Assembly: GCA_002422395.1 (NCBI GenBank)
Contig: DIUY01000020.1
Location: 1-33,824 of the forward strand
Reading direction: 5' to 3'
From: Methylococcaceae bacterium UBA6146
GTDB lineage: Bacteria > Pseudomonadota > Gammaproteobacteria > Methylococcales > Methylomonadaceae
Length of the DNA stretch: 33,824 nt
Positions 16,247-24,443 of this stretch are shown here, piece by piece (the stretch's first letter is position 1; every line of letters begins with the position of its first letter). Position numbers and translations under genes: made by a program. The notes under the pieces are model-generated. The model ran no database searches and had not been told where the DNA came from. It worked only from the letters and a program-made list of their open reading frames with translations.

Positions 16247-17788
16247 ATGTTATTCAATTCATTTAGCTTTTTATGTTTTTATCTACCTATTGTATTCATT
16301 GGCTTTTACTGGTTAGGCAAACGGAGTGAAATCTTAGCGGCTACTTGGCTGGGGCTTGCCTCCCTGTTTTTTTACGCTTGGTGGGATTACCGCTATTTGC
16401 CATTGCTTTTGGCTTCTATTATTTTTAACTATCTTTGCGGCTGGCGGATTGCCGAATCCGGATCACTTGCTAAAAAACGATGGTTGATAATGAGTGTCGT
16501 ATGCAATTTGGTTTTGCTGGGTTATTACAAATATGCCGTTTTTTTTGTTTCCGCATTCAGCGGAATTACTGGCAACCCTGTCAGCATCACGGAAATAGCT
16601 TTACCCATTGGCATCTCGTTTTTTACTTTTACGCAAATAGCCTTTTTGGTTGACACCTATCAGGGCAAGGTGAAGGAATACCGTTTTATCCATTACTTAC
16701 TATTTGTCACTTATTTTCCGCACTTGATCGCCGGCCCGGTATTGCATCATAAAGAAATGATGCCCCAATTTGCTGATAGTAAGAATTATCGGCTGTCTGC
16801 GCTTAATGTTGCTGTGGGCCTTTCCATTTTTATTATCGGTTTAGCCAAAAAGGTATTGATTGCCGATAATATTGCCCCCTATGCAAATGATCTTTTTAAT
16901 AACCCCCAAGCACCGTCGCTGTTAGTCGCATGGGGCGGAGTATTAGCCTATACCTTTCAAATTTACTTTGATTTTTCTGGTTATTCAGATATGGCTATTG
17001 GGTTGTCCCGGTTGTTTGGCGTCCGTTTGCCGCTGAACTTCAATTCGCCTTATAAATCGACAAGTATTATTGAATTTTGGCGGCGTTGGCACATGACTTT
17101 ATCCCGTTTTTTGAGGGATTACCTTTACATAGGCTTAGGCGGCAACCGATATGGGGTGGTAAGACGTTATGCCAATTTGATGATAACCATGCTGCTGGGA
17201 GGTTTATGGCATGGCGCCGGTTGGACTTTTGTGTTCTGGGGAGGGCTACACGGCACTTATTTGGTTGTCAACCATGCTTGGTTGGCAATGGCTAATAAGC
17301 TGGACTTTCCTCTTGACAGGCCAAGCTGGAAAATAGCGGGAACGGCCATTACTTTTATATCAGTCTGTTTTTCATGGGTATTTTTCCGCTCAGCCGATTT
17401 AAATGCAGCCGAGCAAATCATTAATGGTTTAGTTGGAGGCTTTGGCGTTGGCATACCAAACGGGCTTGCCGTGCATTTAGGGGGGGGGAAATTATTGCTG
17501 GAACAGGCTGGAGTTGATTTTTATCTGGGCGGCGGGGCTCGCTTTCTGGAAACTTGGAGTTGGGTTTTGGTGGCTGGCGGCATCGCATTTTTTCTTCCCA
17601 ACACCCAACAAATCATGCGGCTATTTGAGCCGGCGCTAAACTTTCACCCTGCCCAAACGGTGGCGGCATTTACTGGGGAAAAGTGCTGGCGGCCTAATCG
17701 TCAATGGGCATTGGCATTAGGTTTCATTGCAACGCTGTGCTTGCTATCGTTAAACCGGCCCAGCGAGTTCCTTTATTTTCAATTTTAA
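16247..17788 (+). CDS. MBOAT-family O-acyltransferase, AlgI-like
   Basis: A 513-residue polytopic membrane protein with the AlgI/DltB pattern: FYAWWDYRYLPLLLASIIFN, ALPIGISFFTFTQIAFLVDT, YFPHLIAGPVLHH, IYFDFSGYSDMAIGLSRLFG, LNFNSPYKSTSIIEFWRRWH and LGGLWHGAGWTFVFWGGLHG. His322 of the LWHGAGW motif is the invariant family residue. It passes acetyl or another acyl group across the membrane to an exported polysaccharide. It is translationally tight (2-base gap) to the next gene. A run of nine G (17480-17488) encodes three glycines in a likely loop, where slippage would shift the frame. Confidence 0.88.
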   Translation: MLFNSFSFLCFYLPIVFIGFYWLGKRSEILAATWLGLASLFFYAWWDYRYLPLLLASIIFNYLCGWRIAESGSLAKKRWLIMSVVCNLVLLGYYKYAVFFVSAFSGITGNPVSITEIALPIGISFFTFTQIAFLVDTYQGKVKEYRFIHYLLFVTYFPHLIAGPVLHHKEMMPQFADSKNYRLSALNVAVGLSIFIIGLAKKVLIADNIAPYANDLFNNPQAPSLLVAWGGVLAYTFQIYFDFSGYSDMAIGLSRLFGVRLPLNFNSPYKSTSIIEFWRRWHMTLSRFLRDYLYIGLGGNRYGVVRRYANLMITMLLGGLWHGAGWTFVFWGGLHGTYLVVNHAWLAMANKLDFPLDRPSWKIAGTAITFISVCFSWVFFRSADLNAAEQIINGLVGGFGVGIPNGLAVHLGGGKLLLEQAGVDFYLGGGARFLETWSWVLVAGGIAFFLPNTQQIMRLFEPALNFHPAQTVAAFTGEKCWRPNRQWALALGFIATLCLLSLNRPSEFLYFQF

Positions 17789-17790
17789 CT

Positions 17791-19044
17791 ATGGACACCA
17801 ATAACCTTATCAATTTACAAGCCAAGAATTTTTTAAATTGGCTAGTGGGCGCAATGTTATGCGGGGCTATGACAGTCACTGTTTTTGTCATCTGCATAGA
17901 CCCTTATAACCTGTATGGATGGTTTAAACGGGACGGCATTAATAGCGTCAAACCCGATTTATCGAGATATTTGGAGGAAATTAAACTGACCCAAGCGGCC
18001 AACTTAAATCCGGACACCTTGATTTTCGGCAATTCCCGCGCTGAAATAGGCTTCGACCCTGAATCACCGGCGTTAATACGGCGCGGATTTTCGGCGTACA
18101 ACTTGGCTATCAGAGGCACATCGATTGCGTTGTCCAACCGTCAGTTAGACTATCTCTTACACAAGGGCCTAAAACCCAAAAGGCTATTTATCGCTGTTGA
18201 TTTTGGCGATTTTATAAGCGCGGGCGGTCACTCAAGCAGTAACCCGCAGCCCGTCACTGCGGCAATTACTACGGATTTTCCTGTGGAACATTGGCCTTGG
18301 CATTTTGACAGCCTTTTTTCAATCACCTCTATTAAGGATGCCGTGCGCACGCTGCTCATTCAAAATGATAATGAAGCGGCAACCATGACCAGACGTGGTT
18401 TTAACCCCCTTAGGGAATATCAGGCAATGGCGAGAAACGAAGGCTATTTTGTGCTGTTTCGGCAGCGTGCGGAAGACAATGCAAAAAACTACCGGAAGAA
18501 GGCTATGGGGAAATTCGATAGGACGGATTTGGGGTATTTACGGGCAATGTTGAAAAAGGCGGTGGATGTAGGCAGTGAAGTCATCGTGATTATTTATCCA
18601 TATCATGCCCAACTACTTATATTATTTGAAGAACTAGGATTATTGCCGTCCTTTGCGCAGTGGAAAAACGAAATCGTGGCAGAAACAGAAAGGTTTTCAA
18701 AATTGCCTGGTGCACCTCAAATTCGGGTTGTCGATTTTAGCGGTTACGGCATCCGCCAGTGTGAGCCTATTCCTGGTAAAGATGATCTTCGCAGTGTCAC
18801 CCAATGGTATTGGGAGGCGGGCCATTTCAAAAAAGCCCTAGGTGATATTGTCTTAGAGAGGGCATTAGCCCTAGCGGCAGAGCCGCTAATAGCACCTCAA
18901 GACAAATCAAAATTTGGCATAAATCTAAGCGGAATAAATTTAGCGTTGAATTCCGAACGGATGGCCGATGAAAAGAATAAATGTGCTGAAACTTATCCGC
19001 AGTTATTTAAAGAGACCAAGGCCTTGACCGAAGTGTTTCATTGA
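17791..19044 (+). CDS. Membrane-anchored SGNH-like protein, partner of the MBOAT protein
   Basis: A 417-residue protein from the ATG at 17791, two bases after the MBOAT stop. It has one N-terminal membrane helix (residues 14-38: FLNWLVGAMLCGAMTVTVFV) and the rest should be periplasmic. DTLIFGNSRAEIGF carries a GxS-type site like the SGNH/GDSL nucleophile, and the late EAGHFKKALGDIVLER supplies a candidate catalytic His; a Tyr-rich IYPYHAQ lies between. Proteins of this layout sit beside MBOAT genes and complete sugar O-acetylation, as AlgJ/AlgX do in alginate. That role is inferred from layout; no family name is certain. Confidence 0.65.
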   Translation: MDTNNLINLQAKNFLNWLVGAMLCGAMTVTVFVICIDPYNLYGWFKRDGINSVKPDLSRYLEEIKLTQAANLNPDTLIFGNSRAEIGFDPESPALIRRGFSAYNLAIRGTSIALSNRQLDYLLHKGLKPKRLFIAVDFGDFISAGGHSSSNPQPVTAAITTDFPVEHWPWHFDSLFSITSIKDAVRTLLIQNDNEAATMTRRGFNPLREYQAMARNEGYFVLFRQRAEDNAKNYRKKAMGKFDRTDLGYLRAMLKKAVDVGSEVIVIIYPYHAQLLILFEELGLLPSFAQWKNEIVAETERFSKLPGAPQIRVVDFSGYGIRQCEPIPGKDDLRSVTQWYWEAGHFKKALGDIVLERALALAAEPLIAPQDKSKFGINLSGINLALNSERMADEKNKCAETYPQLFKETKALTEVFH

Positions 19045-19313
19045 TATGGAGTGAATATATTTTATTGGGTAATGGTTCGGAACTGTTTTTGAAGGGGCGG
19101 TACTCACCAAAATATCCGCCCTCGCCTCATATTTTCGGACGGTCATTCTTATGGGCATTTCAGCCAATTAAATATTCAGTGGTCATCCATGAGTTTTTAA
19201 CATCTTAGGAGCGGTCTCTTAGCCGCGATAATTATGTTAAAGAATTTATGAACGGTCACTTATCAGGCAATCCCAACTAAGCTGCCGCCATAACATGAAG
19301 CCGGTTAGGCAAG

Positions 19314-19697
19314 CTAATCCACCAACAAGTCTTCTGGCTTGGCCGTCAAAAATCCTGCTGGCGGCGTCCAGCAATCAGCATCATACTTTTGCGTCCAAAG
19401 CACTAACTGTTGCAATATTGGCAACAAATCAGCCCCCTTGGCTGTCAGCAAATATTCATGGCGCACTGGCTTGTCTTGGTAGGCCTGTTTTTTGATGATG
19501 CCGTTTTCTTCGAGCTGACGCAGCCGATTGGCAAGGATGTTGGTGGGTATGCCTTCTGGCGAGCTTTGGAAATCGCCATATCTTTTCTTGCCCAAGCACA
19601 TGTCGCGGACAATGACGAGGCTCCATTTGTCGCCGACCAAATCCAAGGCTTTCGAGAGTGGGCAGGATGAGCGGTAAGGGGAGGCTTCTGGTTTCAT
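19314..19697 (-). CDS. HxlR-family transcriptional regulator
   Basis: A 127-residue winged-helix protein from the ATG at 19697-19695 (MKPEASPYRSSCPLSKALDL); the frame runs further upstream but into the palindromic regulatory region. Hallmarks: Cys15 in the N-terminal SCPLSKALDLVGDKWSLVIV, RYGDFQSSPEGIPTNILANR and LTAKGADLLPIL. HxlR proteins bind as dimers to inverted repeats and often sense thiols, aldehydes or quinones. It is divergent from the glutathione transferase gene, the usual position for a regulator of its neighbour. Confidence 0.87.
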   Translation of the reverse strand: MKPEASPYRSSCPLSKALDLVGDKWSLVIVRDMCLGKKRYGDFQSSPEGIPTNILANRLRQLEENGIIKKQAYQDKPVRHEYLLTAKGADLLPILQQLVLWTQKYDADCWTPPAGFLTAKPEDLLVD

Positions 19698-19717
19698 TAA
19701 GTATTTTATCGCTGGCC

Positions 19718-19735
19718 AGTATCTTGACAGATACT
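19718..19735. promoter_or_regulatory. Palindrome 1 in the HxlR/GST intergenic region
   Basis: AGTATC-TTGACA-GATACT is a perfect 6-bp inverted repeat with a 6-base spacer. TTGACA in its centre is also a perfect -35 hexamer. It overlaps the next palindrome by three bases. Operator candidate for the HxlR protein. Confidence 0.5.
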
Positions 19736-19749
19736 TGTAAAAAACAAGT
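19733..19749. promoter_or_regulatory. Palindrome 2 in the HxlR/GST intergenic region
   Basis: ACTTGT-AAAAA-ACAAGT is a perfect 6-bp inverted repeat with a 5-base spacer. Its size fits a dimer of an HxlR-type winged-helix regulator. It lies midway between the divergent starts. Confidence 0.5.
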
Positions 19750-19767
19750 TTGTATGTAAAAATCAAT

Positions 19768-19790
19768 GTCGCTTGCTTATTGCAAGTGAC
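19768..19790. promoter_or_regulatory. Palindrome 3 in the HxlR/GST intergenic region
   Basis: GTCGCTTGC-TTATT-GCAAGTGAC is a 9-bp inverted repeat with one mismatch, ending about 28 bases before the GST start codon. The half site CTTG is shared with palindrome 2, which suggests one binding protein. Confidence 0.45.
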
Positions 19791-19818
19791 ACCTTCAACA
19801 TTGACTTAAGAGACTACC

Positions 19819-20445
19819 ATGAAACTATACCATTTTCCTATCTCACCCAATTCCCGCCGAGTCGTCGCCGTATTGCACCATTTAGGCCTCGATTGTGAGT
19901 TAAAAGTCTTAGATTTGCTTAAAGGCGAACATCTGAAGGGCGATTTTTTGCAGTTAAATCCAAACCACATGATCCCAACTTTAGTGGATGGCGAGTTTGT
20001 GTTGTGGGAGTCAAATGCCATCATGCAGTACCTCTGTTCAAAAGTGCCAGAAACATCGCTCTGGCCTGCTGATCCAGTTGTCAGGGCTGACGTTAGCCGC
20101 TGGCAATTTTGGCAAACCGCCCATTTTGGCAGGGCTTGCGGAATCTTCATCTTTGAAAACATTTTGAAAAAAGCCCTAAACCTTGGCGAACCTGATACTG
20201 ACGAAATTGCCAAAGGCGAAGACAGTTTCCGCCGTTTTGCCGACGTGTTGGAAGCCCATCTAAAAGGGCGCGAATGGCTGGTTGGCGACCATGTGACGCT
20301 AGCGGACTTATCGGTAGGGTCTTTTTTGGACTTGACGGAAATGGCGCGTTATCCACTTGCCGGTTACCAGGAAATCCAACGCTGGTATAAAAATATCCAA
20401 CAACTGCCCGCTTGGCAAAGTTCCGAGCCAAGCAAAATTTCATAA
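19819..20445 (+). CDS. Glutathione S-transferase family protein
   Basis: A 208-residue cytosolic protein. Residues 1-75 form the thioredoxin-like glutathione domain (MKLYHFPISPNSRRVVAVLH, NPNHMIPTLVDGEFVLWESN with the cis-Pro loop and the ES glutathione-binding pair). Residues 90-205 form the helical C-terminal domain with the folding motif LVGDHVTLADLSVGSFLD. The active Ser in SPNSRR suggests a theta/phi-like class. The substrate is unknown. It is divergently transcribed from the HxlR regulator across three palindromes, which predicts induction by the compound sensed by that regulator. Confidence 0.87.
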   Translation: MKLYHFPISPNSRRVVAVLHHLGLDCELKVLDLLKGEHLKGDFLQLNPNHMIPTLVDGEFVLWESNAIMQYLCSKVPETSLWPADPVVRADVSRWQFWQTAHFGRACGIFIFENILKKALNLGEPDTDEIAKGEDSFRRFADVLEAHLKGREWLVGDHVTLADLSVGSFLDLTEMARYPLAGYQEIQRWYKNIQQLPAWQSSEPSKIS

Positions 20446-20469
20446 CAACTGATTTACGGCTGACATAAA

Positions 20470-20508
20470 GCAGGCCGAATGCGCGTGGCGTATCCGGCCT
20501 GCCCCTTT
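20470..20508 (+). terminator. Rho-independent terminator of the GST gene
   Basis: GCAGGCCG (20470-20477) pairs perfectly with CGGCCTGC (20495-20502), followed by CCCTTTTGGTTT, 24 bases after the GST stop. Typical stem plus T-run. Confidence 0.65.
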
Positions 20509-20528
20509 TGGTTTAGCAAGCAACCTCA

Positions 20529-21896
20529 ATGAACCCTAATATTTCTTCGCTTATCCCCGTATTGTTAACTTTGAGCGCCTGCAATCTGGTGTCGGATTTT
20601 CAGCGCCCGGACGTGGCAACACCTGCCCAATGGCATAATGCCAATCTGGCGGCACAAAAATCTGTGGTTGACCCGCATTGGTGGCAAGCTTTTGGCAGTG
20701 CCAAACTAAACCGCCTCATGCCCCAAGCGCTGGCTTATAACAACGATCTGGCGGCCGCCCGCCAGCGGATTTTACAGGCGCGGGCGCAAGCCAAAATTGC
20801 TGGCGCCAACTTGTGGCCGTCGCTTGGGTTGCAGGGCAATGTCACTGATAACCACACGGACAGCGGCGCCAATCGGCAAGAAGCAGGGCAGTTTACCGTC
20901 GCTTATGTGGTCGATTTGTGGGGTGCCAACCGTGCTGGCCGGGATGCCGGTGCCGCGCGTTTGCTGGGCGAGGTGTTTGCCCGTGATGCCTTGCAATTGG
21001 TGGTCATGGCTAATGTCGGCCAAGCGTATTTCAACCTATTGGCGTTGGATGAGCGCAAGCGTATTGCCACTGAGTTTCTGGCAAATGTCGATAAGGTGTT
21101 GGCAATTATCGAAGCCCGCTATCGGGCTGGGGCGGTGTCCGCGCTGGACGTGGCGCAACAAAAAACCGAACAGGCCACCGCCCGCGCCAATCTGCATTTG
21201 TTGGGCCAGCAAGTCATCCTAGCCGGAAATGTGTTGGCGCTATTGCTGGGACAGCCACCCCAGCAGATGGTTGTTAATGCCGAACGGTTTTCCGATATGC
21301 GGCTACCGTCGCCTAACGCCCTGCAACCAGCCAGTTTGCTGGAGCGCAGGCCGGATGTTCGGCAACTGGAAATGCAACTGATCGCCGCCAATGCCGACAT
21401 CGGTGTGGCACGGGCGGCTTTTTACCCCACCCTGCAATTAAATCTGGATGCCCTCCTCGCTTCTCCGCAACCGGCCGGCGCGGCTTTGTCGCTTGCCGCC
21501 GGCTTGACGCAACCTTTGTTTCAGGGCGGCCGCTTGGAAGGCGGTCTAGAGAATGCCCAAGCCCGCAATGCCGAACTGGTGGAAACTTACCGCAAGACAG
21601 TGTTGACTGCCTTCAAAGAAGTCGAAGATGCGGCCGCAATACGCAACCATTCGGGGCGCCGCCTGCAAGCACTGGCGGATGCGGTGGACAAAGCACGGCA
21701 GGCGTACCGGCTCTCCGAAGAACGCTACCACGTTGGCCTAATCAATTACCAAACCCTGCTTGACACCCAGCGCAGCCTACTAAACGCACAAAACAGCGAG
21801 GTGCAGGCACGGCTGGATGTGTTGGCGGCGATGGTGCAACTCTACCAAGCGTTAGGTGGTGGCTGGCCGGTCAATACCTTGGGGGTGAATGGTTAG
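20529..21896 (+). CDS. RND/MFS efflux outer-membrane lipoprotein, NodT/OprM family
   Basis: A 455-residue outer-membrane factor. The signal peptide ends in a lipobox (LTLSAC, lipidated Cys18). Two repeated OEP halves are visible: residues 50-240 (WWQAFGSAKLNRLMPQALAY, ALDVAQQKTEQATARANL) and 260-445 (LLERRPDVRQLEMQLIAANA, ARAAFYPTLQLNLDALLAS, FQGGRLEGGLENAQARN). Trimers of such proteins form the exit duct of tripartite pumps. No membrane fusion protein or inner-membrane pump lies next to it, so either the partner is elsewhere or the operon has been cut; mobile element debris starts right after it. Confidence 0.88.
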   Translation: MNPNISSLIPVLLTLSACNLVSDFQRPDVATPAQWHNANLAAQKSVVDPHWWQAFGSAKLNRLMPQALAYNNDLAAARQRILQARAQAKIAGANLWPSLGLQGNVTDNHTDSGANRQEAGQFTVAYVVDLWGANRAGRDAGAARLLGEVFARDALQLVVMANVGQAYFNLLALDERKRIATEFLANVDKVLAIIEARYRAGAVSALDVAQQKTEQATARANLHLLGQQVILAGNVLALLLGQPPQQMVVNAERFSDMRLPSPNALQPASLLERRPDVRQLEMQLIAANADIGVARAAFYPTLQLNLDALLASPQPAGAALSLAAGLTQPLFQGGRLEGGLENAQARNAELVETYRKTVLTAFKEVEDAAAIRNHSGRRLQALADAVDKARQAYRLSEERYHVGLINYQTLLDTQRSLLNAQNSEVQARLDVLAAMVQLYQALGGGWPVNTLGVNG

Positions 21897-22158
21897 GCAA
21901 GCTTTAGCCGTAGGCTACGCTCCCCTGCTTATGCGGCTAATGCCGCTAACCACCAAGGGGACGCTCGAAACCCTTGAGCATAATAAAAAGCCTTTATCGG
22001 AAATGATTGCTGTTTTGATTTTGGCGAAGCCGTGCAAGCCCTAAGTTAGTTATAGACGGTGCGCTACAGTATAGCCAATACTTGGTCTTCGTCGGCGTGT
22101 CTGGTCTGGCAAGCACACGCGTTCCGTGAAAGGCATCAACCTGATCACGCCCTATTAC

Positions 22159-22184
22159 TTATATTATTTATGCCCTGTGGGTAC
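22159..22184. repeat. Micro-insert copy 1 (core 22167-22183)
   Basis: TTTATGCCCTGTGGGTA is inserted, with about eight flanking A/T bases, between the LITPYY and TDTNRQ codons of the transposase remnant. The 26-bp insertion shifts the frame. Confidence 0.55.
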
Positions 22185-22230
22185 ACCGACACCAATAGGC
22201 AGCATATGCCCGTCACAACCACGTCTATGA

Positions 22231-22452
22231 TTTATGCCCCAGAGGGCATAAGTATCTACACAAGTTTTTAGCTGTCATTCCGGCAGGGATTGCCGGAATC
22301 TAGGTCACAGGGATGTGAATCTATAGTCTGGCATTGTGGCTAAATCAAACACTTATGTATTGTGAGATTACCATCCTTGGCTCTGGATTCCGGCAATCCC
22401 TGCCGGAATGACGATGTTTAGACTTGTGTAGATACCTATGCCCAGAGGGGGT
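22231..22452. repeat. Micro-insert copy 2, itself split by a MITE
   Basis: Removing the MITE and one copy of its 9-bp target duplication leaves TTTATGCCCCAGAGGGGGTA between the VYD and KPEG codons of the transposase. This is the same palindromic design as the other micro-inserts. Confidence 0.5.
22247..22440. mobile_element. 194-bp MITE with near-perfect terminal inverted repeats
   Basis: The left end is CATAAGTATCTACACAAGT and the right end, read inward, is CATAGGTATCTACACAAGT (one mismatch in 19). After 8-10 diverged bases both arms carry the same 27-bp REP-like sequence beginning GTCATTCCGGCAGGGATTGC. Flanking CCCAGAGGG at 22238-22246 and 22441-22449 is a perfect 9-bp direct duplication. 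There is no coding capacity; it must have been moved by a transposase in trans. Confidence 0.75.
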
Positions 22453-22621
22453 ACAAGCCGGAAGGCAAGACCACAAACGACTACTTCCGCGATAGGCTGG
22501 AAGAAGCTCTGGCCTGGGGGCTGAAGCCCGCTTTCGTCACCGGCGACAGCTGGTACAACGGCGTGGACAACCTGAAGCGGGTGAAAAAACGCCAGCGGGG
22601 TTGGCTGTTCGCCATCGAAAG

Positions 22622-22639
22622 TACCCGCAGGGGCATAAA
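22622..22639. repeat. Micro-insert copy 3 (in frame)
   Basis: TACCCGCAGGGGCATAAA, 18 bp, splits the Ser codon of FAIES-NRTVSV and adds six residues without a frame change. It is the reverse-complement orientation of copies 1 and 2. Confidence 0.6.
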
Positions 22640-22987
22640 CAACCGCACCGTGTCCGTGGATAAAGGCAAGTGAATGCAAGTGCAGAGGCTCGACATCCCC
22701 GATGACGGCGAGCTGGCCGCCGTCGGCCTGAAAACCTTCACCGAACAGCACGACAGGCACGGACATATTGAGCAGCAAGACCGCCTCCGAAATCACCTGT
22801 TCGCCGCCCTGTCCGGCTATGTCCGGCCATCGCCATGCCTTTAGATAGCTGTTATAGCGTCCTGCATAACCTGTTTAACGGGGTCATTGCGGGGGTCATC
22901 GGCAACTTAATGCCCACCATAAGCCATTTGAATCCAGATTTTCAGGCTGTCGTCAATGCGTAACTTCTATTATAGACATTTCACTGT

Positions 22988-23758
22988 CTACGGTGTTCGA
23001 AGCGTCGCCGTGGGAATGGAGTCGGTATTTGCAATCACCGAGCGCTGCGGCAGGTAATTAAGCAGCAAATCGGTTTCTTTCTTGACCACGCTGTAGCACT
23101 CGCAACTCAGCGTTTCAAGTTGCGGCCGGTCAAGCACCTTGATCAATCCGCGCGAATATGAAATCACGCCTAGCTGCTGTAATTTCAACGCGGCCTGGGT
23201 GACACCTTCGCGGCGAACACCGAGCATGTTGCTGATGAATTCCTGCGTCATCGTCAAGTGGTTATGTGACAGGCGATCCATGGAAAGCAGAAGCCAGCGG
23301 CAGAGCTGCTGGTCAATCGCATGATGCCGGTTGCACACTGCGGTTTGGGAGATTTGCGTGATTAAGGCTTGCGTATAACGCAGCATCAGCATCAGCAACT
23401 GGCCGTGGCGGTTGAATTCCTCTTTCACCCGCACTCGCGGGAGTCGATAGGCGTAACCGGCGCTTTGCACCAGCGAGCGGCTTGGCGTGCTCTCGCCGCC
23501 CAGAAACAACGTGATGCCGAGCAAGCCCTCATTGCCCACCACGGAGATCGCGGTCGATGCCCCGTTTTCCATCAGATACTGCAACGAAACTATAGAGTCG
23601 GTGGGAAAGTAAACATGACGCATGGGACGCCGGGATTCGTACAGGAGCGCGTGCAATGGCAGTGGCACCAGCTCCAAATATGGGAACAAACGGCCTTGAA
23701 CGTCAGACGACAAAGCCGCCAGAAGATGATTGTGTTGCGGTTGGGGTTTGGCGGACAT
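22988..23758 (-). CDS. Crp/Fnr-family transcriptional regulator
   Basis: A 256-residue protein. Residues 10-140 form a cyclic-nucleotide-binding-type beta barrel (PMRHVYFPTDSIVSLQYLME, STAISVVGNEGLLGITLFLG). After a long dimer helix, residues 160-225 form a winged helix (LTMTQEFISNMLGVRREGVT, ALKLQQLGVISYSRGLIKVL). There is no Fnr-type N-terminal Cys cluster, so it is not an iron-sulfur oxygen sensor. GVRREGV in place of the usual recognition helix marks a subgroup common in environmental bacteria whose ligand is unknown. It is divergent from the copper-storage and catalase genes and could control them. Confidence 0.85.
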   Translation of the reverse strand: MSAKPQPQHNHLLAALSSDVQGRLFPYLELVPLPLHALLYESRRPMRHVYFPTDSIVSLQYLMENGASTAISVVGNEGLLGITLFLGGESTPSRSLVQSAGYAYRLPRVRVKEEFNRHGQLLMLMLRYTQALITQISQTAVCNRHHAIDQQLCRWLLLSMDRLSHNHLTMTQEFISNMLGVRREGVTQAALKLQQLGVISYSRGLIKVLDRPQLETLSCECYSVVKKETDLLLNYLPQRSVIANTDSIPTATLRTP

Positions 23759-23957
23759 TTCGGCGCTTTTGGTGAGTGGTTAGTAGGCTGTAGAAATTCA
23801 ATACAGGACGGTTAAGTATAGTTAATAGCGGTAGCGTCACCAACCACAACTCATTGAAATGCAAAAATTGTTTAGTCCCACATTTAAACAGGTTGCTACT
23901 CCGAACCCAGTTAACTTTAGTGTGAGACAACGCACAGACTTAAGCCGCCGGAACAGA

Positions 23958-23974
23958 GAGACTGAAATGGTCTC
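23958..23974. promoter_or_regulatory. Short palindrome upstream of the copper-storage gene
   Basis: GAGAC-TGAAATG-GTCTC is a perfect 5-bp inverted repeat with a 7-base spacer, 70 bases before the copper-storage ATG and within the 285-base gap shared with the Crp/Fnr gene. Possible operator; short enough to arise by chance. Confidence 0.25.
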
Positions 23975-24043
23975 ATTACGGAATAAAAAAGGGTAGCAAA
24001 TATAAATTAACCACTGTTTTTAATCTTAACCAGGAGCAAAATT

Positions 24044-24370
24044 ATGAACACTAAACCTATGCAATCCTGCATTGACGCCTGCACCAAGTGCTATCAGACT
24101 TGCTTGCAGACCGCCATGAACCATTGCCTTGAAACCGGCGGTAAGCATGTTGAAGCTAGCCATTTCCGGCTAATGATCAACTGTGCGCAGATCTGCCAGA
24201 CTTCGGCTGACTTGCAATTGTCCGGCTCGGAATTTGTCGCACATTACTGCGGCCTTTGTGCTGATGTGTGTGAAGCCTGCGCCAAAAGCTGTGCCACCCT
24301 GGAAATGACGGATTGTGAAAAAGCTTGCCGTGATTGCGCGACAAGCTGTCGCGCTATGGCAAGCCATTAA
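24044..24370 (+). CDS. Four-helix-bundle copper-storage protein (Csp, DUF326)
   Basis: A 108-residue protein with 16 cysteines (9, 13, 16, 20, 28, 47, 51, 69, 72, 76, 79, 83, 91, 95, 98, 102) spaced CxxC or CxxxC along four predicted helices, the signature of the Csp family that binds many Cu(I) ions inside the bundle. There is no signal peptide, so it belongs with the cytosolic (Csp3-like) forms rather than the exported Csp1. A strong AGGAG lies 8 bases before the ATG. katE follows 73 bases downstream on the same strand, with a small hairpin between. It likely stores or buffers cytosolic copper. Confidence 0.85.
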   Translation: MNTKPMQSCIDACTKCYQTCLQTAMNHCLETGGKHVEASHFRLMINCAQICQTSADLQLSGSEFVAHYCGLCADVCEACAKSCATLEMTDCEKACRDCATSCRAMASH

Positions 24371-24403
24371 ATAAAGCAACGCGTTCATTACCCACAGCGT
24401 CGC

Positions 24404-24420
24404 GACGGCAAATTGCCGTC
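24404..24420 (+). other. Hairpin between csp and katE
   Basis: GACGGCAA-A-TTGCCGTC is a perfect palindrome in the 73-base gap. It lacks a U tract, so it may stabilise or attenuate a shared transcript rather than stop it. Confidence 0.35.
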
Positions 24421-24443
24421 ACGCAAAATCACGGAGATTCATA

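Larger units (their letters stand above)
22060..22963 (+). pseudogene. IS4/IS701-like transposase wrecked by micro-insertions and a MITE
   Basis: Pieces read in order: WSGKHTRSVKGINLITPYY (about 22105-22158), TDTNRQHMPV and HVYD (to 22230), KPEGKTTNDYFRDRLEEALA (from 22454), FVTGDSWYNGVDNLKRVKKR, FAIES, then NRTVSVDKGK, MQVQRLDIPDDG, and a C-terminal SVLHNLFNGVIAGVIGNLMP ending at TAA 22961-22963. The order and GDSWYxGVxNLK, YFR.RLEEAL and VSVxKG segments are IS701-like. It is broken by a 26-bp insert at 22159, a 20-bp insert containing a nested MITE at 22231-22452, an in-frame 18-bp insert at 22622, a TGA where Trp is expected (KGK*MQV), and a deletion near 22840. Family assignment is by eye. 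Confidence 0.65.

Noticed and set aside
19195..19240. GAGCGGTCTCTTAGCCGCGA as a REP element
   Set aside because: Only one copy with a 4-5 bp stem in the window; the 19045-19313 gap otherwise shows nothing I can support.
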